Part shown: positions 9,876-17,730 of the stretch, piece after piece
Numbering within the stretch: position 1 is the stretch's first letter
Layout: the number at the start of each line of letters is the position of its first letter
Origin: Mesorhizobium carmichaelinearum
GTDB taxonomy: Bacteria; Pseudomonadota; Alphaproteobacteria; Rhizobiales; Rhizobiaceae
Assembly (NCBI RefSeq): GCF_900199455.1
Contig: NZ_FZQR01000007.1
Coordinates: 124,001-188,000 of the forward strand
Direction of reading: 5' to 3'
Length of the DNA stretch: 64,000 nt
Notes under the pieces: generated by a model
Told to the model about the DNA's origin: nothing
Databases searched by the model: none
What the model saw: only the letters and a program-made list of their open reading frames with translations
Position numbers and translations under genes: made by a program

Positions 9876-11819
9876 TCAGCCGGCACTGTTGCCGCCGCCG
9901 GTGCTGTGGTCAGAGTGGTCGCCGCCATTGCCGCCACGCCAGGGCGCTGGTCCGGTTTCGCCTGGCACTATCGGGGCCTTTGGCTTGCCGATCTTCGGCG
10001 GCGGCGCTTTTGGCACAGGTGTACGGATCACCTTTATCTTCGTGATGATTTTCGTCACCACCTTGGGCGTGCATGCCGCGACTGTCAGCGTGCTTGGCCT
10101 GGGCGAAAGACCGAGAATGCCCATCGAATAAGCCTCTTGCCGTTCAATGCCAGCCTTGAGGAAAGCCAAGGCACGGGCCGGATCGGCGGGCACGCCATTG
10201 CGGCCGTCTTTGAAGATCATCGCAAGATCATTCATGGCGCTGATATGCCCCATCGCTGCTGCCGTGAGCATGAGGTCAAGCCCTTTGCCGGTATCGCGCT
10301 GCACGCCAACGCCATTGAACAGGGCGCGGCCCCACGCGCTCATGGCGTAGGGGTCGCCCCTGTCGGATGCCTGCGAATAGAGACCATTCGCTTGCGTGGC
10401 ATCCACCGGCGTGCCTATTCCCGAGGAGGCGAGGTAGCCGAGTTCGTAGACGGCGCGGACGTGTCCCTTGTCGGACGCTTCGTGGATGGCCTTCCTGGCC
10501 TCGTCGATGTTGCCGGCGGCCAGCAGCGCCCGCCCGAGTTCGTAACGGAAGCGGGCGACATCGGGATAGGCTTTCACGGCCGCCTCGCAGGCTTCGACCG
10601 CGCCGTCTGCGATCTCGTTCGATAACCGGCCGGGGACGACGCCTTGCAGGTCGAGCGGCTCGCCGGCTGCCTGGTCGCAGGGGTCGACGCTCGGCGACAG
10701 CTTCATCGTCGCCCGTTTCGACGCGTCGCCGGCGCGGATCTGAAAGTCAATCTCGACGGGAGCCGTCGAGCCGATCTGCGGCTCGTAGCGCAATTGGTCG
10801 ACTTCAGCGGCTATCAGGCTCGACTGCGGCGACAGGACGCGATCCGGCAAGGACAGCGTTCCAACTGCCGGATAGCCAGCGAGTTTGAGGCTGGTCGAGA
10901 CATCCCTGGTCGGAAAATCCAGCTTCAGCGCAACCGGACCGACGCCGACCGGGACGCTGATGTCGCGATTTTCGATGGCTTCGGCGGCTGCGGCCTGGAT
11001 TCCGCGCTCCGCCACCTGCTGGTTTTGCTGGGCGTCGGACGCCGGCAGCGCCGCCGCGCGCATCAGCACGACATCGTCGATCAGCGAGGAATTCTCCCAC
11101 GGAACCTGCCTGCCATTGGTCGCTTTGACCACATCGCGGCGCACGGCGGCCATGACGGCGCGGATTTCCTGGTTCGGCGCCAGCGCGCGGCGGGAAAAGG
11201 CCGATGAGAAGGGGCTGAGATCGCCGGACCCGTCATAAGCGACAGCGCCGGGCTCGGTGGCAAAGGCAATCAGCTCATTCTGCGAGCCTGTTACCTGCGC
11301 GAGCCCGGTGCCGCCGGAGACGATCAATTGGTCGCGCAGCCAGTAGTCCTTGCGCGGGAACGGATCGTTGCGGCAGGCATCGAGAATGATCATCTGGATT
11401 TTCGACTTCGTGCGCAATTGCTGCAGCACGTCGTTAAGCCTGATTGTCTGGACCTCCATGTCGGCCGCATCCTTCAACGACGCGTCGACCGGGATCAGGA
11501 AATTCTCGCCGCCGATCTGAAAGCCGTGGCCGGAATAATAGACGACGGCGAGATCGGCGCCGTCGGCGGCGGCCAGATAGTTGCGGAACTTCTCTTCGAA
11601 TTGGAGCTTGGTCACGTCCTTTGCGACGAACACGTCGAAGCCGGCCTGCCGGAACGTGTTCGAAACGTCCTCAGCGTCCTTGTCCGGATTCTTGAGCGTC
11701 GGGATTTCACGGTACTGCGAATTGCCGATCACGAGCGCAACCCTTCGATCGGCGCGAGCCTCGAACGCCGAGAGGCTCATGAGGATTAAGGCAGCGAGGA
11801 ACGCGTAGCGTTTCAGCAT
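9876..11819 (-). CDS. Secreted caspase-fold (C14) protein with Sel1-like repeats
   Basis: A 647-residue protein. Signal peptide MLKRYAFLAALILMSLSAFE ends at ARA before DRRVALVIGN. The caspase-like domain spans about 24-250 with the His-Cys dyad visible at His98 (YYSGHGF) and Cys149 (ILDACRNDPF). A middle beta-rich part follows, then Sel1-like helical repeats from about 430 (ARKAIHEASDKGHVRAVYELG, YAMSAWGRALFNGVGV, ISAMNDLAMIFKDGRNGV). The tail is Pro/Gly-rich. ATG 11819 is chosen over GTG 11831 because AAGGTGG lies eight bases upstream. Such caspase-homolog/Sel1 proteins are frequent in rhizobia; substrates are unknown. Both catalytic residues are present, so it may be an active periplasmic protease. 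Confidence 0.9.
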   Translation of the reverse strand: MLKRYAFLAALILMSLSAFEARADRRVALVIGNSQYREIPTLKNPDKDAEDVSNTFRQAGFDVFVAKDVTKLQFEEKFRNYLAAADGADLAVVYYSGHGFQIGGENFLIPVDASLKDAADMEVQTIRLNDVLQQLRTKSKIQMIILDACRNDPFPRKDYWLRDQLIVSGGTGLAQVTGSQNELIAFATEPGAVAYDGSGDLSPFSSAFSRRALAPNQEIRAVMAAVRRDVVKATNGRQVPWENSSLIDDVVLMRAAALPASDAQQNQQVAERGIQAAAAEAIENRDISVPVGVGPVALKLDFPTRDVSTSLKLAGYPAVGTLSLPDRVLSPQSSLIAAEVDQLRYEPQIGSTAPVEIDFQIRAGDASKRATMKLSPSVDPCDQAAGEPLDLQGVVPGRLSNEIADGAVEACEAAVKAYPDVARFRYELGRALLAAGNIDEARKAIHEASDKGHVRAVYELGYLASSGIGTPVDATQANGLYSQASDRGDPYAMSAWGRALFNGVGVQRDTGKGLDLMLTAAAMGHISAMNDLAMIFKDGRNGVPADPARALAFLKAGIERQEAYSMGILGLSPRPSTLTVAACTPKVVTKIITKIKVIRTPVPKAPPPKIGKPKAPIVPGETGPAPWRGGNGGDHSDHSTGGGNSAG

Positions 11820-11933
11820 GGCAAAACCCACCTTCGTTCTGGTCCGGTAGCCTAGAGAGGCTTTTTGCCATGCCTGGATCTGTTAGAGAAATCACAATTC
11901 GCAGGTTTAAAAAGAATAGAATCCCCACGCTGG

Positions 11934-11945
11934 TAACATATGTTA
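11934..11945 (-). promoter_or_regulatory. Palindrome TAACATATGTTA in AT-rich leader
   Basis: A perfect 12-bp palindrome in a strongly AT-rich stretch (11885-11985), the only such block between the caspase gene start and the rpoH 3' end. It may be an operator or promoter element of the caspase-fold gene. No known regulator can be named. Confidence 0.35.
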
Positions 11946-11991
11946 TTTAAGATAAATCCTATATTTTAAATCTCGAATCTCTGTATTAGCG

Positions 11992-12855
<864 letters not shown>

Positions 12856-13181
12856 GAGGCGCTCCCCTGGCTCAGGCGATATAACCGACATTACGAACTG
12901 GCAGGGCACCGGTTGAAATCGCGGCGTCGCGCCCTAGAACAGCCAAAACTGCCATGCGTGAGAAAGGTTCCGCTGGCGCGGGCAGGCGAGCGATGCCGTC
13001 CGGGCGATTTCGATGCGGTTGCCGGGAGCTTTCGAATGTTGCGAAAAATCGCTTTTAGAGAATTTGGTTTCTGGACTTCTTTGTTTTTGAAATCTGGTTC
13101 CTTATTCTTTCGACCGGCATCTGTCATTTTCCAGTCCTCACAACAAGCCTGACATCAGGCCAAGGACGGGATCACAAAAAA
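12856..13181. promoter_or_regulatory. Divergent promoter region, rpoH and amino-acid ABC operon
   Basis: 326 bp without a gene. On the plus strand the AT-rich segment 13075-13110 offers TTGTTT (13081-13086) and TATTCT (13103-13108) at 16 bp as a possible promoter for the binding-protein gene. The leader contains the perfect palindrome GCCTGACATCAGGC (13147-13160), 22 bases before the start codon, a possible mRNA hairpin or small-RNA target near a weak ribosome site. No clear rpoH promoter was recognised. Confidence 0.4.
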
Positions 13182-13955
13182 ATGAAATGGCTCAAGTCGC
13201 TTATCGTCGCCGGAACGCTGCAGGCCCTGGCGGTCACCGCTGGCCACGCTGGCGCCAATCTCGACCAGATCAAGCAGGCCGGCACCTTCAAGGTCGGCAC
13301 GGAGGGCACCTACGCACCCTTCACCTATCATGACGCTTCCGGCGCCCTGGTCGGCTTTGACGTCGAGATCGCCAAGGCGATCGGCAACAAGCTCGGCGTC
13401 AAGGTCGAGTTCCTCGAGGGCAAGTGGGACGGGCTGATCGCCGGTCTCGACGTCAGTCGTTATGACGCCGTCATCAACGAAGTCGGCATCACCGACGCGC
13501 GCAAGGCAAAGTACGATTTCTCCGATCCCTACATCGCCTCCAAGGCGGTGCTGATCGTGCGCGGCGACAACACCGACATCAAGACCTTCGCCGACCTCAA
13601 GGGCAAGAAGTCGGCGCAGTCGCTGACCTCCAATTTCGGCAAACTGGCCGAGACGAACGGCGCCGAACTGGTCGGCACCGACGGCTTCGATCAGTCGATC
13701 CAGCTGCTGCTCACCGGCCGCGCCGACGCCACCATCAACGACAGCCTGTCGTTCCTCGACTTCAAGAAACACAAGCCCGACGCCAATGTGAAGATCGCCG
13801 CGCAAGAGGAAAACGCCGACTATTCCGGCGTCATCGTGCGCAAGGGCGATCCGGAACTGGTCGCCGCCATCAACAAGGCGCTGGCCGACATCAAGGCCGA
13901 CGGCACCTACAAGAAGATTGCCGACACTTATTTCGGCCAGGACGTTTCGAAGTAA
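13182..13955 (+). CDS. Amino-acid ABC transporter substrate-binding protein (cystine-type)
   Basis: A 257-residue periplasmic protein with a signal peptide ending near AGHA/GANLDQIK. It has family 3 solute-binding features: FKVGTEGTYAPFTYHD, LVGFDVEIAKAIGNKLG, EFLEGKWDGLIAGLDVSRYDAVINEVGIT and RADATINDSLSF. The WDGLIAGLD-type signature and following AVINEVGIT resemble cystine/polar amino-acid binders such as FliY/TcyA. It is the first gene of a three-gene transporter; a hairpin at 13995 between it and the permease probably reduces read-through, giving excess binding protein as usual in such operons. Confidence 0.92.
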   Translation: MKWLKSLIVAGTLQALAVTAGHAGANLDQIKQAGTFKVGTEGTYAPFTYHDASGALVGFDVEIAKAIGNKLGVKVEFLEGKWDGLIAGLDVSRYDAVINEVGITDARKAKYDFSDPYIASKAVLIVRGDNTDIKTFADLKGKKSAQSLTSNFGKLAETNGAELVGTDGFDQSIQLLLTGRADATINDSLSFLDFKKHKPDANVKIAAQEENADYSGVIVRKGDPELVAAINKALADIKADGTYKKIADTYFGQDVSK

Positions 13956-13994
13956 CTTTTTGAGTGGGGCCGGCCCCGGTCCCACAAAGCACTC

Positions 13995-14029
13995 AGCGGC
14001 GAGCGTCTTTTGACGGCTCGCCGCTTTTG
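13995..14029 (+). terminator. Intra-operon hairpin/attenuator
   Basis: Stem AGCGGCGAGC (13995-14004)/GCTCGCCGCT (14016-14025) followed by TTTGT. It sits between the binding-protein gene and the permease gene and resembles a leaky Rho-independent terminator or a processing-protection hairpin. Confidence 0.65.
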
Positions 14030-14093
14030 TCGTGATATGGCTGACGCATTCGCGCTTCGATGAAGCCACCTCGACTATCCCGGAGGGTCTTTC

Positions 14094-14774
14094 GTGCCGC
14101 ACTGGCTGCAACTGATGCTCGAGTCGCTGCCTTCGCTGCTCTGGGCCGCCCTGATCTTCACCGTGCCGTTGACGCTGTTGTCCTTCGTCCTTGGCTTGAC
14201 CGTTGGCCTCGGTGCGGCGCTTGGCCGGCTGTTCGGGCCGAAGCCGCTGGTCATGCTCGTGCGCTTCTATGTCTGGATCTTCCGCGGCACGCCGCTTTTG
14301 GTGCAGCTGTTCCTGATCTTCTACGGTCTGCCGTCGGCCGGCATCCTGCTCGACGCCTTCACGGCAGCGTTGATCGGCTTCACGCTGAACATCGGCGCCT
14401 ACACGTCGGAGATCATCCGCGCGGCCATCGGCTCCGTGCCGAAAGGCCAGTGGGAGGCCGCCTATTCGATCGGCATGACCTGGAGCCAGGCGATGCGGCG
14501 CACCATCCTGCCGCAAGCTGGGCGGGTCGCGGTGCCGCCGCTCTCCAACACCTTCATCTCGCTGGTCAAGGACACGTCGCTCGCCGCCGCCATCACCGTG
14601 CCGGAAATGTTCCAGGCGGCGCAACGCATCGTCGCCACCACCTATGAGCCGCTAATCCTCTATGTCGAGGCGGCGATCCTCTATCTGGCGCTGAGCTCGG
14701 TGCTGTCGGCCTTGCAGACGCGGCTGGAAACCCGGCTCAACCGCTATGGCGGCTTCCTGGAGGCACGCTCATGA
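14094..14774 (+). CDS. Polar amino-acid ABC transporter permease
   Basis: A 226-residue inner-membrane protein of the HisM/GlnP type with about five hydrophobic segments. Visible motifs are WIFRGTPLLVQLFLIFYGLPS and the EAA loop around SEIIRAAIGSVPKGQWEAAYSIGMTWSQ (read in pieces), followed by LPQAGRVAVPPLSNTFISLVKDTSLAAAI. The start codon is GTG, with CCCGGAGGG nine bases upstream. Its stop overlaps the ATPase start by four bases (ATGA). As a lone permease gene it probably forms a homodimer. Confidence 0.93.
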   Translation: MPHWLQLMLESLPSLLWAALIFTVPLTLLSFVLGLTVGLGAALGRLFGPKPLVMLVRFYVWIFRGTPLLVQLFLIFYGLPSAGILLDAFTAALIGFTLNIGAYTSEIIRAAIGSVPKGQWEAAYSIGMTWSQAMRRTILPQAGRVAVPPLSNTFISLVKDTSLAAAITVPEMFQAAQRIVATTYEPLILYVEAAILYLALSSVLSALQTRLETRLNRYGGFLEARS

Positions 14775-15538
14775 TCGGCCTCACCAACATCGAGAAGCGT
14801 TTCGGCGACAATCTCGTGCTGAAAGGCGTGACCGTCGTCATTGCCGAAGGCAGCGTCACAGCCCTTGTCGGCCCCTCCGGCGGCGGCAAAAGCACGCTCC
14901 TGCGCTGCATCAACCTGCTGGAGATCCCGACATCGGGCACGGTGCGCATCGGCGACGAGACGCTCGCGTTCCGCCCGGGCGTCAAGGTGCCGGCCGCCGA
15001 TATCAGGCGGCTGCGCCTGCAGACCGGCATGGTGTTCCAGAATTTTCAGCTGTTCCCGCATCGCACTGCGATCGAGAATGTGATGGAGGGACTGGTGACG
15101 GTGCTGAAGTGGTCGCCTGAGAGAGCCCGAGAGCGGGCGCTGGCCTTGCTGGAAAAGGTCGGGATGGCGCACAAGGCCGATGCTTGGCCGGCGACGCTGT
15201 CGGGCGGTCAGCAGCAGCGCGTGGCGATTGCCCGGGCGCTGGCGCCGTCGCCGAAAGTGCTGCTGTGCGACGAACCAACCTCGGCGCTCGATCCGGAACT
15301 GGCGCAAGAGGTGGTCGACGTGCTCGGCAAGCTCGCCAGCGAGGGCACGACCATGGTGATGGCGACGCACGACCTGCGGCTTGCCTCCAAGATTGCGCAG
15401 GAAGCGGTGTTCCTCGATGCCGGCGTCATCGTCGAAAAGGGGCCGTCCGCCGTGCTGTTCGGCAATCCGGAGCGTGAACGGACCAAACGCTTCATCGCGA
15501 CGCTGAAGCAGGAAGCGGAGAAGGAAGGCGGCGGCTGA
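14771..15538 (+). CDS. Polar amino-acid ABC transporter ATP-binding protein
   Basis: A 255-residue ATPase with Walker A GPSGGGKST, Q-loop MVFQNFQLFPH, signature LSGGQQQR and Walker B VLLCDEPTSALDPEL. It closes the amino-acid import operon and is translationally coupled to the permease. A repeat element and a bidirectional terminator follow before the convergent carD gene. Confidence 0.93.
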   Translation: MIGLTNIEKRFGDNLVLKGVTVVIAEGSVTALVGPSGGGKSTLLRCINLLEIPTSGTVRIGDETLAFRPGVKVPAADIRRLRLQTGMVFQNFQLFPHRTAIENVMEGLVTVLKWSPERARERALALLEKVGMAHKADAWPATLSGGQQQRVAIARALAPSPKVLLCDEPTSALDPELAQEVVDVLGKLASEGTTMVMATHDLRLASKIAQEAVFLDAGVIVEKGPSAVLFGNPERERTKRFIATLKQEAEKEGGG

Positions 15539-15546
15539 GCCCTCTA

Positions 15547-15647
15547 CCTCCCCCTTGTGGGGAGGTCGGACCGAAGGTCCGGGTGGGGGGCGGCGCTGCC
15601 CCCACCCCCGCTGCTGCGCAGCGACCCTCCCCACAAAGGGGGAGGGT
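15547..15647. repeat. RIME-like mosaic palindrome (intergenic copy)
   Basis: Terminal hairpins ACCTCCCC/GGGGAGGT (15547-15567) and ACCCTCCCC/GGGGGAGGGT (15624-15647) enclose an inner block CGGACCGAAGGTCCGGGTGG and a block CGCTGCTGCGCAGCG. The same layout, block for block, occurs inside the helicase coding sequence at 18214-18354. Confidence 0.85.
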
Positions 15648-15651
15648 AAAA

Positions 15652-15682
15652 ACAAAAAACCCGGCGCGAGGCCGGGTTTTTC
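15652..15682. terminator. Bidirectional terminator between ABC operon and carD
   Basis: AAAAAA, stem CCCGGC (15660-15665)/GCCGGG (15671-15676), then TTTTT. The A-tract on one side and T-tract on the other make it a Rho-independent terminator for both the plus-strand ABC operon and the minus-strand carD gene. Confidence 0.85.
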
Positions 15683-15704
15683 GTGAACTTAAAGGCTCAA
15701 GAGC

Positions 15705-16286
15705 TCAGGCAGCTTCTTCCTGCTCGGCTTCCTCATTGTCGGCCTTGGCGCCACGCTTAGGGCCCTTGTTGAGGTTGACCTCGATCAGGCGCACGGCTTC
15801 GGTTTCCGACATGCGGTTGACGGCCGCGATCTCGCGGGCCATGCGGTCGAGGGCCGCTTCATAGAGCTGACGCTCGGAATAGGACTGCTCCGGCTGGTTG
15901 TCGGCGCGGTAGAGATCACGCACGACTTCCGAGATCGAGATCAGGTCGCCGGAATTGATCTTGGCATCATATTCCTGGGCGCGGCGCGACCACATGGTGC
16001 GCTTGACGCGGGCGCGGCCCTGCACGACCTTCAGCGCGCGCTCGACATAATCCTCTTCCGACAGCTTGCGCATGCCGATGGAGGTCGCCTTGGCGACCGG
16101 CACCTTCAGGCGCATCTTGTCCTTCTGGAAGTCGATGACGAACAGTTCCAGCTTGTGACCAGCCACTTCCTGCTCGTCGATCGACACGATCTGGCCGACG
16201 CCATGCGCCGGATAGACAATGTACTCGCCGGTCTTGAAACCATGACGCGCACCAGTGGACTTCTTCTGCGGGGTGATCGTTGCCAT
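15705..16286 (-). CDS. carD: CarD/CdnL family RNA polymerase-binding regulator
   Basis: A 193-residue protein starting MATITPQKKSTGARHGF. The N-terminal RNA-polymerase interaction domain has FKTGEYIVYPAHGVGQIVSI and LELFVIDF; a helical C-terminal domain follows, with KVVQGRARVKRTMWSRRAQEY. CarD proteins bind the beta subunit and stabilise open complexes at rRNA and housekeeping promoters. The acidic C-terminus (DNEEAEQEEAA) is typical of alphaproteobacterial members. A longer frame reaches 16403, but that extension is Gly/Ala/Pro-rich and AAGGAG precedes ATG 16286 by eleven bases, so the shorter start is used. It ends at a bidirectional terminator. Confidence 0.92.
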   Translation of the reverse strand: MATITPQKKSTGARHGFKTGEYIVYPAHGVGQIVSIDEQEVAGHKLELFVIDFQKDKMRLKVPVAKATSIGMRKLSEEDYVERALKVVQGRARVKRTMWSRRAQEYDAKINSGDLISISEVVRDLYRADNQPEQSYSERQLYEAALDRMAREIAAVNRMSETEAVRLIEVNLNKGPKRGAKADNEEAEQEEAA

Positions 16287-16655
16287 TACGCCCTGAACTC
16301 CTTGTTGTGGGCCGGCGGCGGTGCCGGCTGAACTCGTGCGACCGGGGAAACCGATCGTTAGCCGCACAACAGATGAACCCACCGGAAAGGCCGGGACCGG
16401 CAAACCGCACGAATTGCGACCGCCTGGCCCAGATCGCTCTGGTCCGGAGTGGGATCTTCACCTTTCAGTGATTTGGGGCGTCTGCGCCATAAATCGACGT
16501 TGTGTCACCGGCATGTTTGGCTGATGTAACACAAAAAGTCGGAAGAATCAAGGTTTTGCTGCATAAGCGAAGGCCACAACCAATCGCCGCCTGTCAAGGC
16601 GGTTAATCCAACGTGCCTGTTACGCAACGTCATACAAGCCTTTACGGCCGACTTG
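16287..16655 (-). promoter_or_regulatory. fdxA 3' hairpin and carD upstream region
   Basis: 369 bp without a supported gene. After fdxA on the minus strand the hairpin CCGCCTTGACAGGCGG (16587-16602) could end its transcript. A weak sigma-70-like pair, TTGATT (16546-16551) and TACATC (16523-16528) at 17 bp, may serve carD, which would then have a leader of about 230 bases. Nothing else is recognised. Confidence 0.35.
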
Positions 16656-16994
16656 TCAATCGCCTTCGCCGGGCTCGGCGGAGAAGTATTTCTCGAACTT
16701 GCCGGCCTCGCCGTCGAAGGTCTTGGCGTCTGCCGGTGGCTCCTTCTTGGCGGTGATGTTGGGCCATTTGTCGGCATATTCGGTGTTGATCTGCAGCCAT
16801 TTGTCGAGACCAGGCTCGGTGTCGGGCTTGATCGCGTCAGCCGGGCATTCGGGCTCGCAGACGCCACAGTCGATGCACTCGTCGGGGTGGATGACGAGCA
16901 TGTTCTCGCCTTCGTAGAAACAGTCAACCGGACAGACCTCGATGCAGTCCATATATTTGCACTTGATGCAATTGTCGGTCACGACATAGGTCAT
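16656..16994 (-). CDS. fdxA: 7Fe ferredoxin FdxA
   Basis: A 112-residue ferredoxin starting MTYVVTDNCIKCKYMDC. The cysteine pattern (Cys9, 17, 21, 25 and Cys40, 43, 46, 50, with extra Cys12) fits one 3Fe-4S and one 4Fe-4S cluster; the first motif has the KYMDCIEVCPVDCF sequence typical of the Azotobacter FdI type. The C-terminal 50 residues are an acidic extension. It is a small electron carrier in the cytosol. Start 16994 has GGAG seven bases upstream; the longer frame to 17258 has no ribosome site and low-complexity sequence. Confidence 0.95.
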   Translation of the reverse strand: MTYVVTDNCIKCKYMDCIEVCPVDCFYEGENMLVIHPDECIDCGVCEPECPADAIKPDTEPGLDKWLQINTEYADKWPNITAKKEPPADAKTFDGEAGKFEKYFSAEPGEGD

Positions 16995-17244
16995 CGGTCG
17001 GCTCCGGGATGTCCCAGCATAATGGGCCAGTTTTCTTGGGCTTTTTCCGTGAGGTAACGCCTTTGCCCGTCGCTTGCAAGGGTTGCCATGCCCGGCGGCT
17101 TCGGCGTTTCCGAAATGGAATTCCAGACAGCAGGCGAGGCAGGGGCATGTGATGTCCCGCAGAGCATCTTGTTTGCCGGGTTCCGTTCTGTCCAGCGTCT
17201 GTGGTTGGCCTGAGATCGCGGCCCGCGATCTGGCCGCCAAGTCC

Positions 17245-17631
17245 TCACTCTTCGCCAATCAAGCGATCGGTCTGCCGGCGTTCTCTTTTGGTCGGGCGGC
17301 CGCTGCCGGCCTCGCGTAGCGCCGGGATAGCATCCGGAAGCGCCTCGCCCTTCGGAGTGGGCGGTGGCGACATGTCCTCATAGAGGGTGCGGGCTTCCTC
17401 CGCCGGGCCGCGCCGGACACCGGCCCCGAGCACCTTCCAGACGAAGATGCGCCGGTCCAGAGTGATGGTCAGCACGTCGCCCGGCTTGACCAGATCGGAG
17501 GCCTGCGCTGCTTTGTCGCGATTGATGCGCACGCGTCCGGCGACAACCAGCTTCGCCGCCAGCGAGCGCGATTTCACCGCGCGCGAGAAGAACAGCCATT
17601 TGTCGATGCGCTGGCGGCCTTCAGCAACCAT
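17245..17631 (-). CDS. S4-domain RNA-binding protein, HslR type
   Basis: About 128 residues. An N-terminal S4 RNA-binding domain is visible as QRIDKWLFFSRAVKSRSLAAKLV, VRINRDKAAQASDLVKPGDVLTI. The C-terminal tail is basic (KRERRQTDRL). HslR/Hsp15-like proteins bind 50S subunits carrying nascent chains. It lies 100 bases downstream of the Suv3-like helicase and probably in its operon, so both act on RNA. ATG 17631 is used; GTG 17637 and 17634 directly upstream would add two residues. The spacer contains a dispersed repeat. Confidence 0.9.
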   Translation of the reverse strand: MVAEGRQRIDKWLFFSRAVKSRSLAAKLVVAGRVRINRDKAAQASDLVKPGDVLTITLDRRIFVWKVLGAGVRRGPAEEARTLYEDMSPPPTPKGEALPDAIPALREAGSGRPTKRERRQTDRLIGEE

Positions 17632-17653
17632 CACCACGAGTTATCTCACTGTT

Positions 17654-17726
17654 GGAGCATGATCTCTGGACAAACGGTTTCCGTTTGTCCGAGAAAACCG
17701 GGTCCCACTTTTCGGGATCATGCTCC
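17654..17726. repeat. Dispersed palindromic repeat, full copy
   Basis: Outer arms GGAGCATGAT (17654-17663)/ATCATGCTCC (17717-17726), inner hairpin GGACAAACGG/CCGTTTGTCC (17668-17690), core GAAAACCGGGTCCCACTTTTC. Lies between the helicase and S4 genes on one transcript. Confidence 0.8.
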
Positions 17727-17730
17727 GAGC

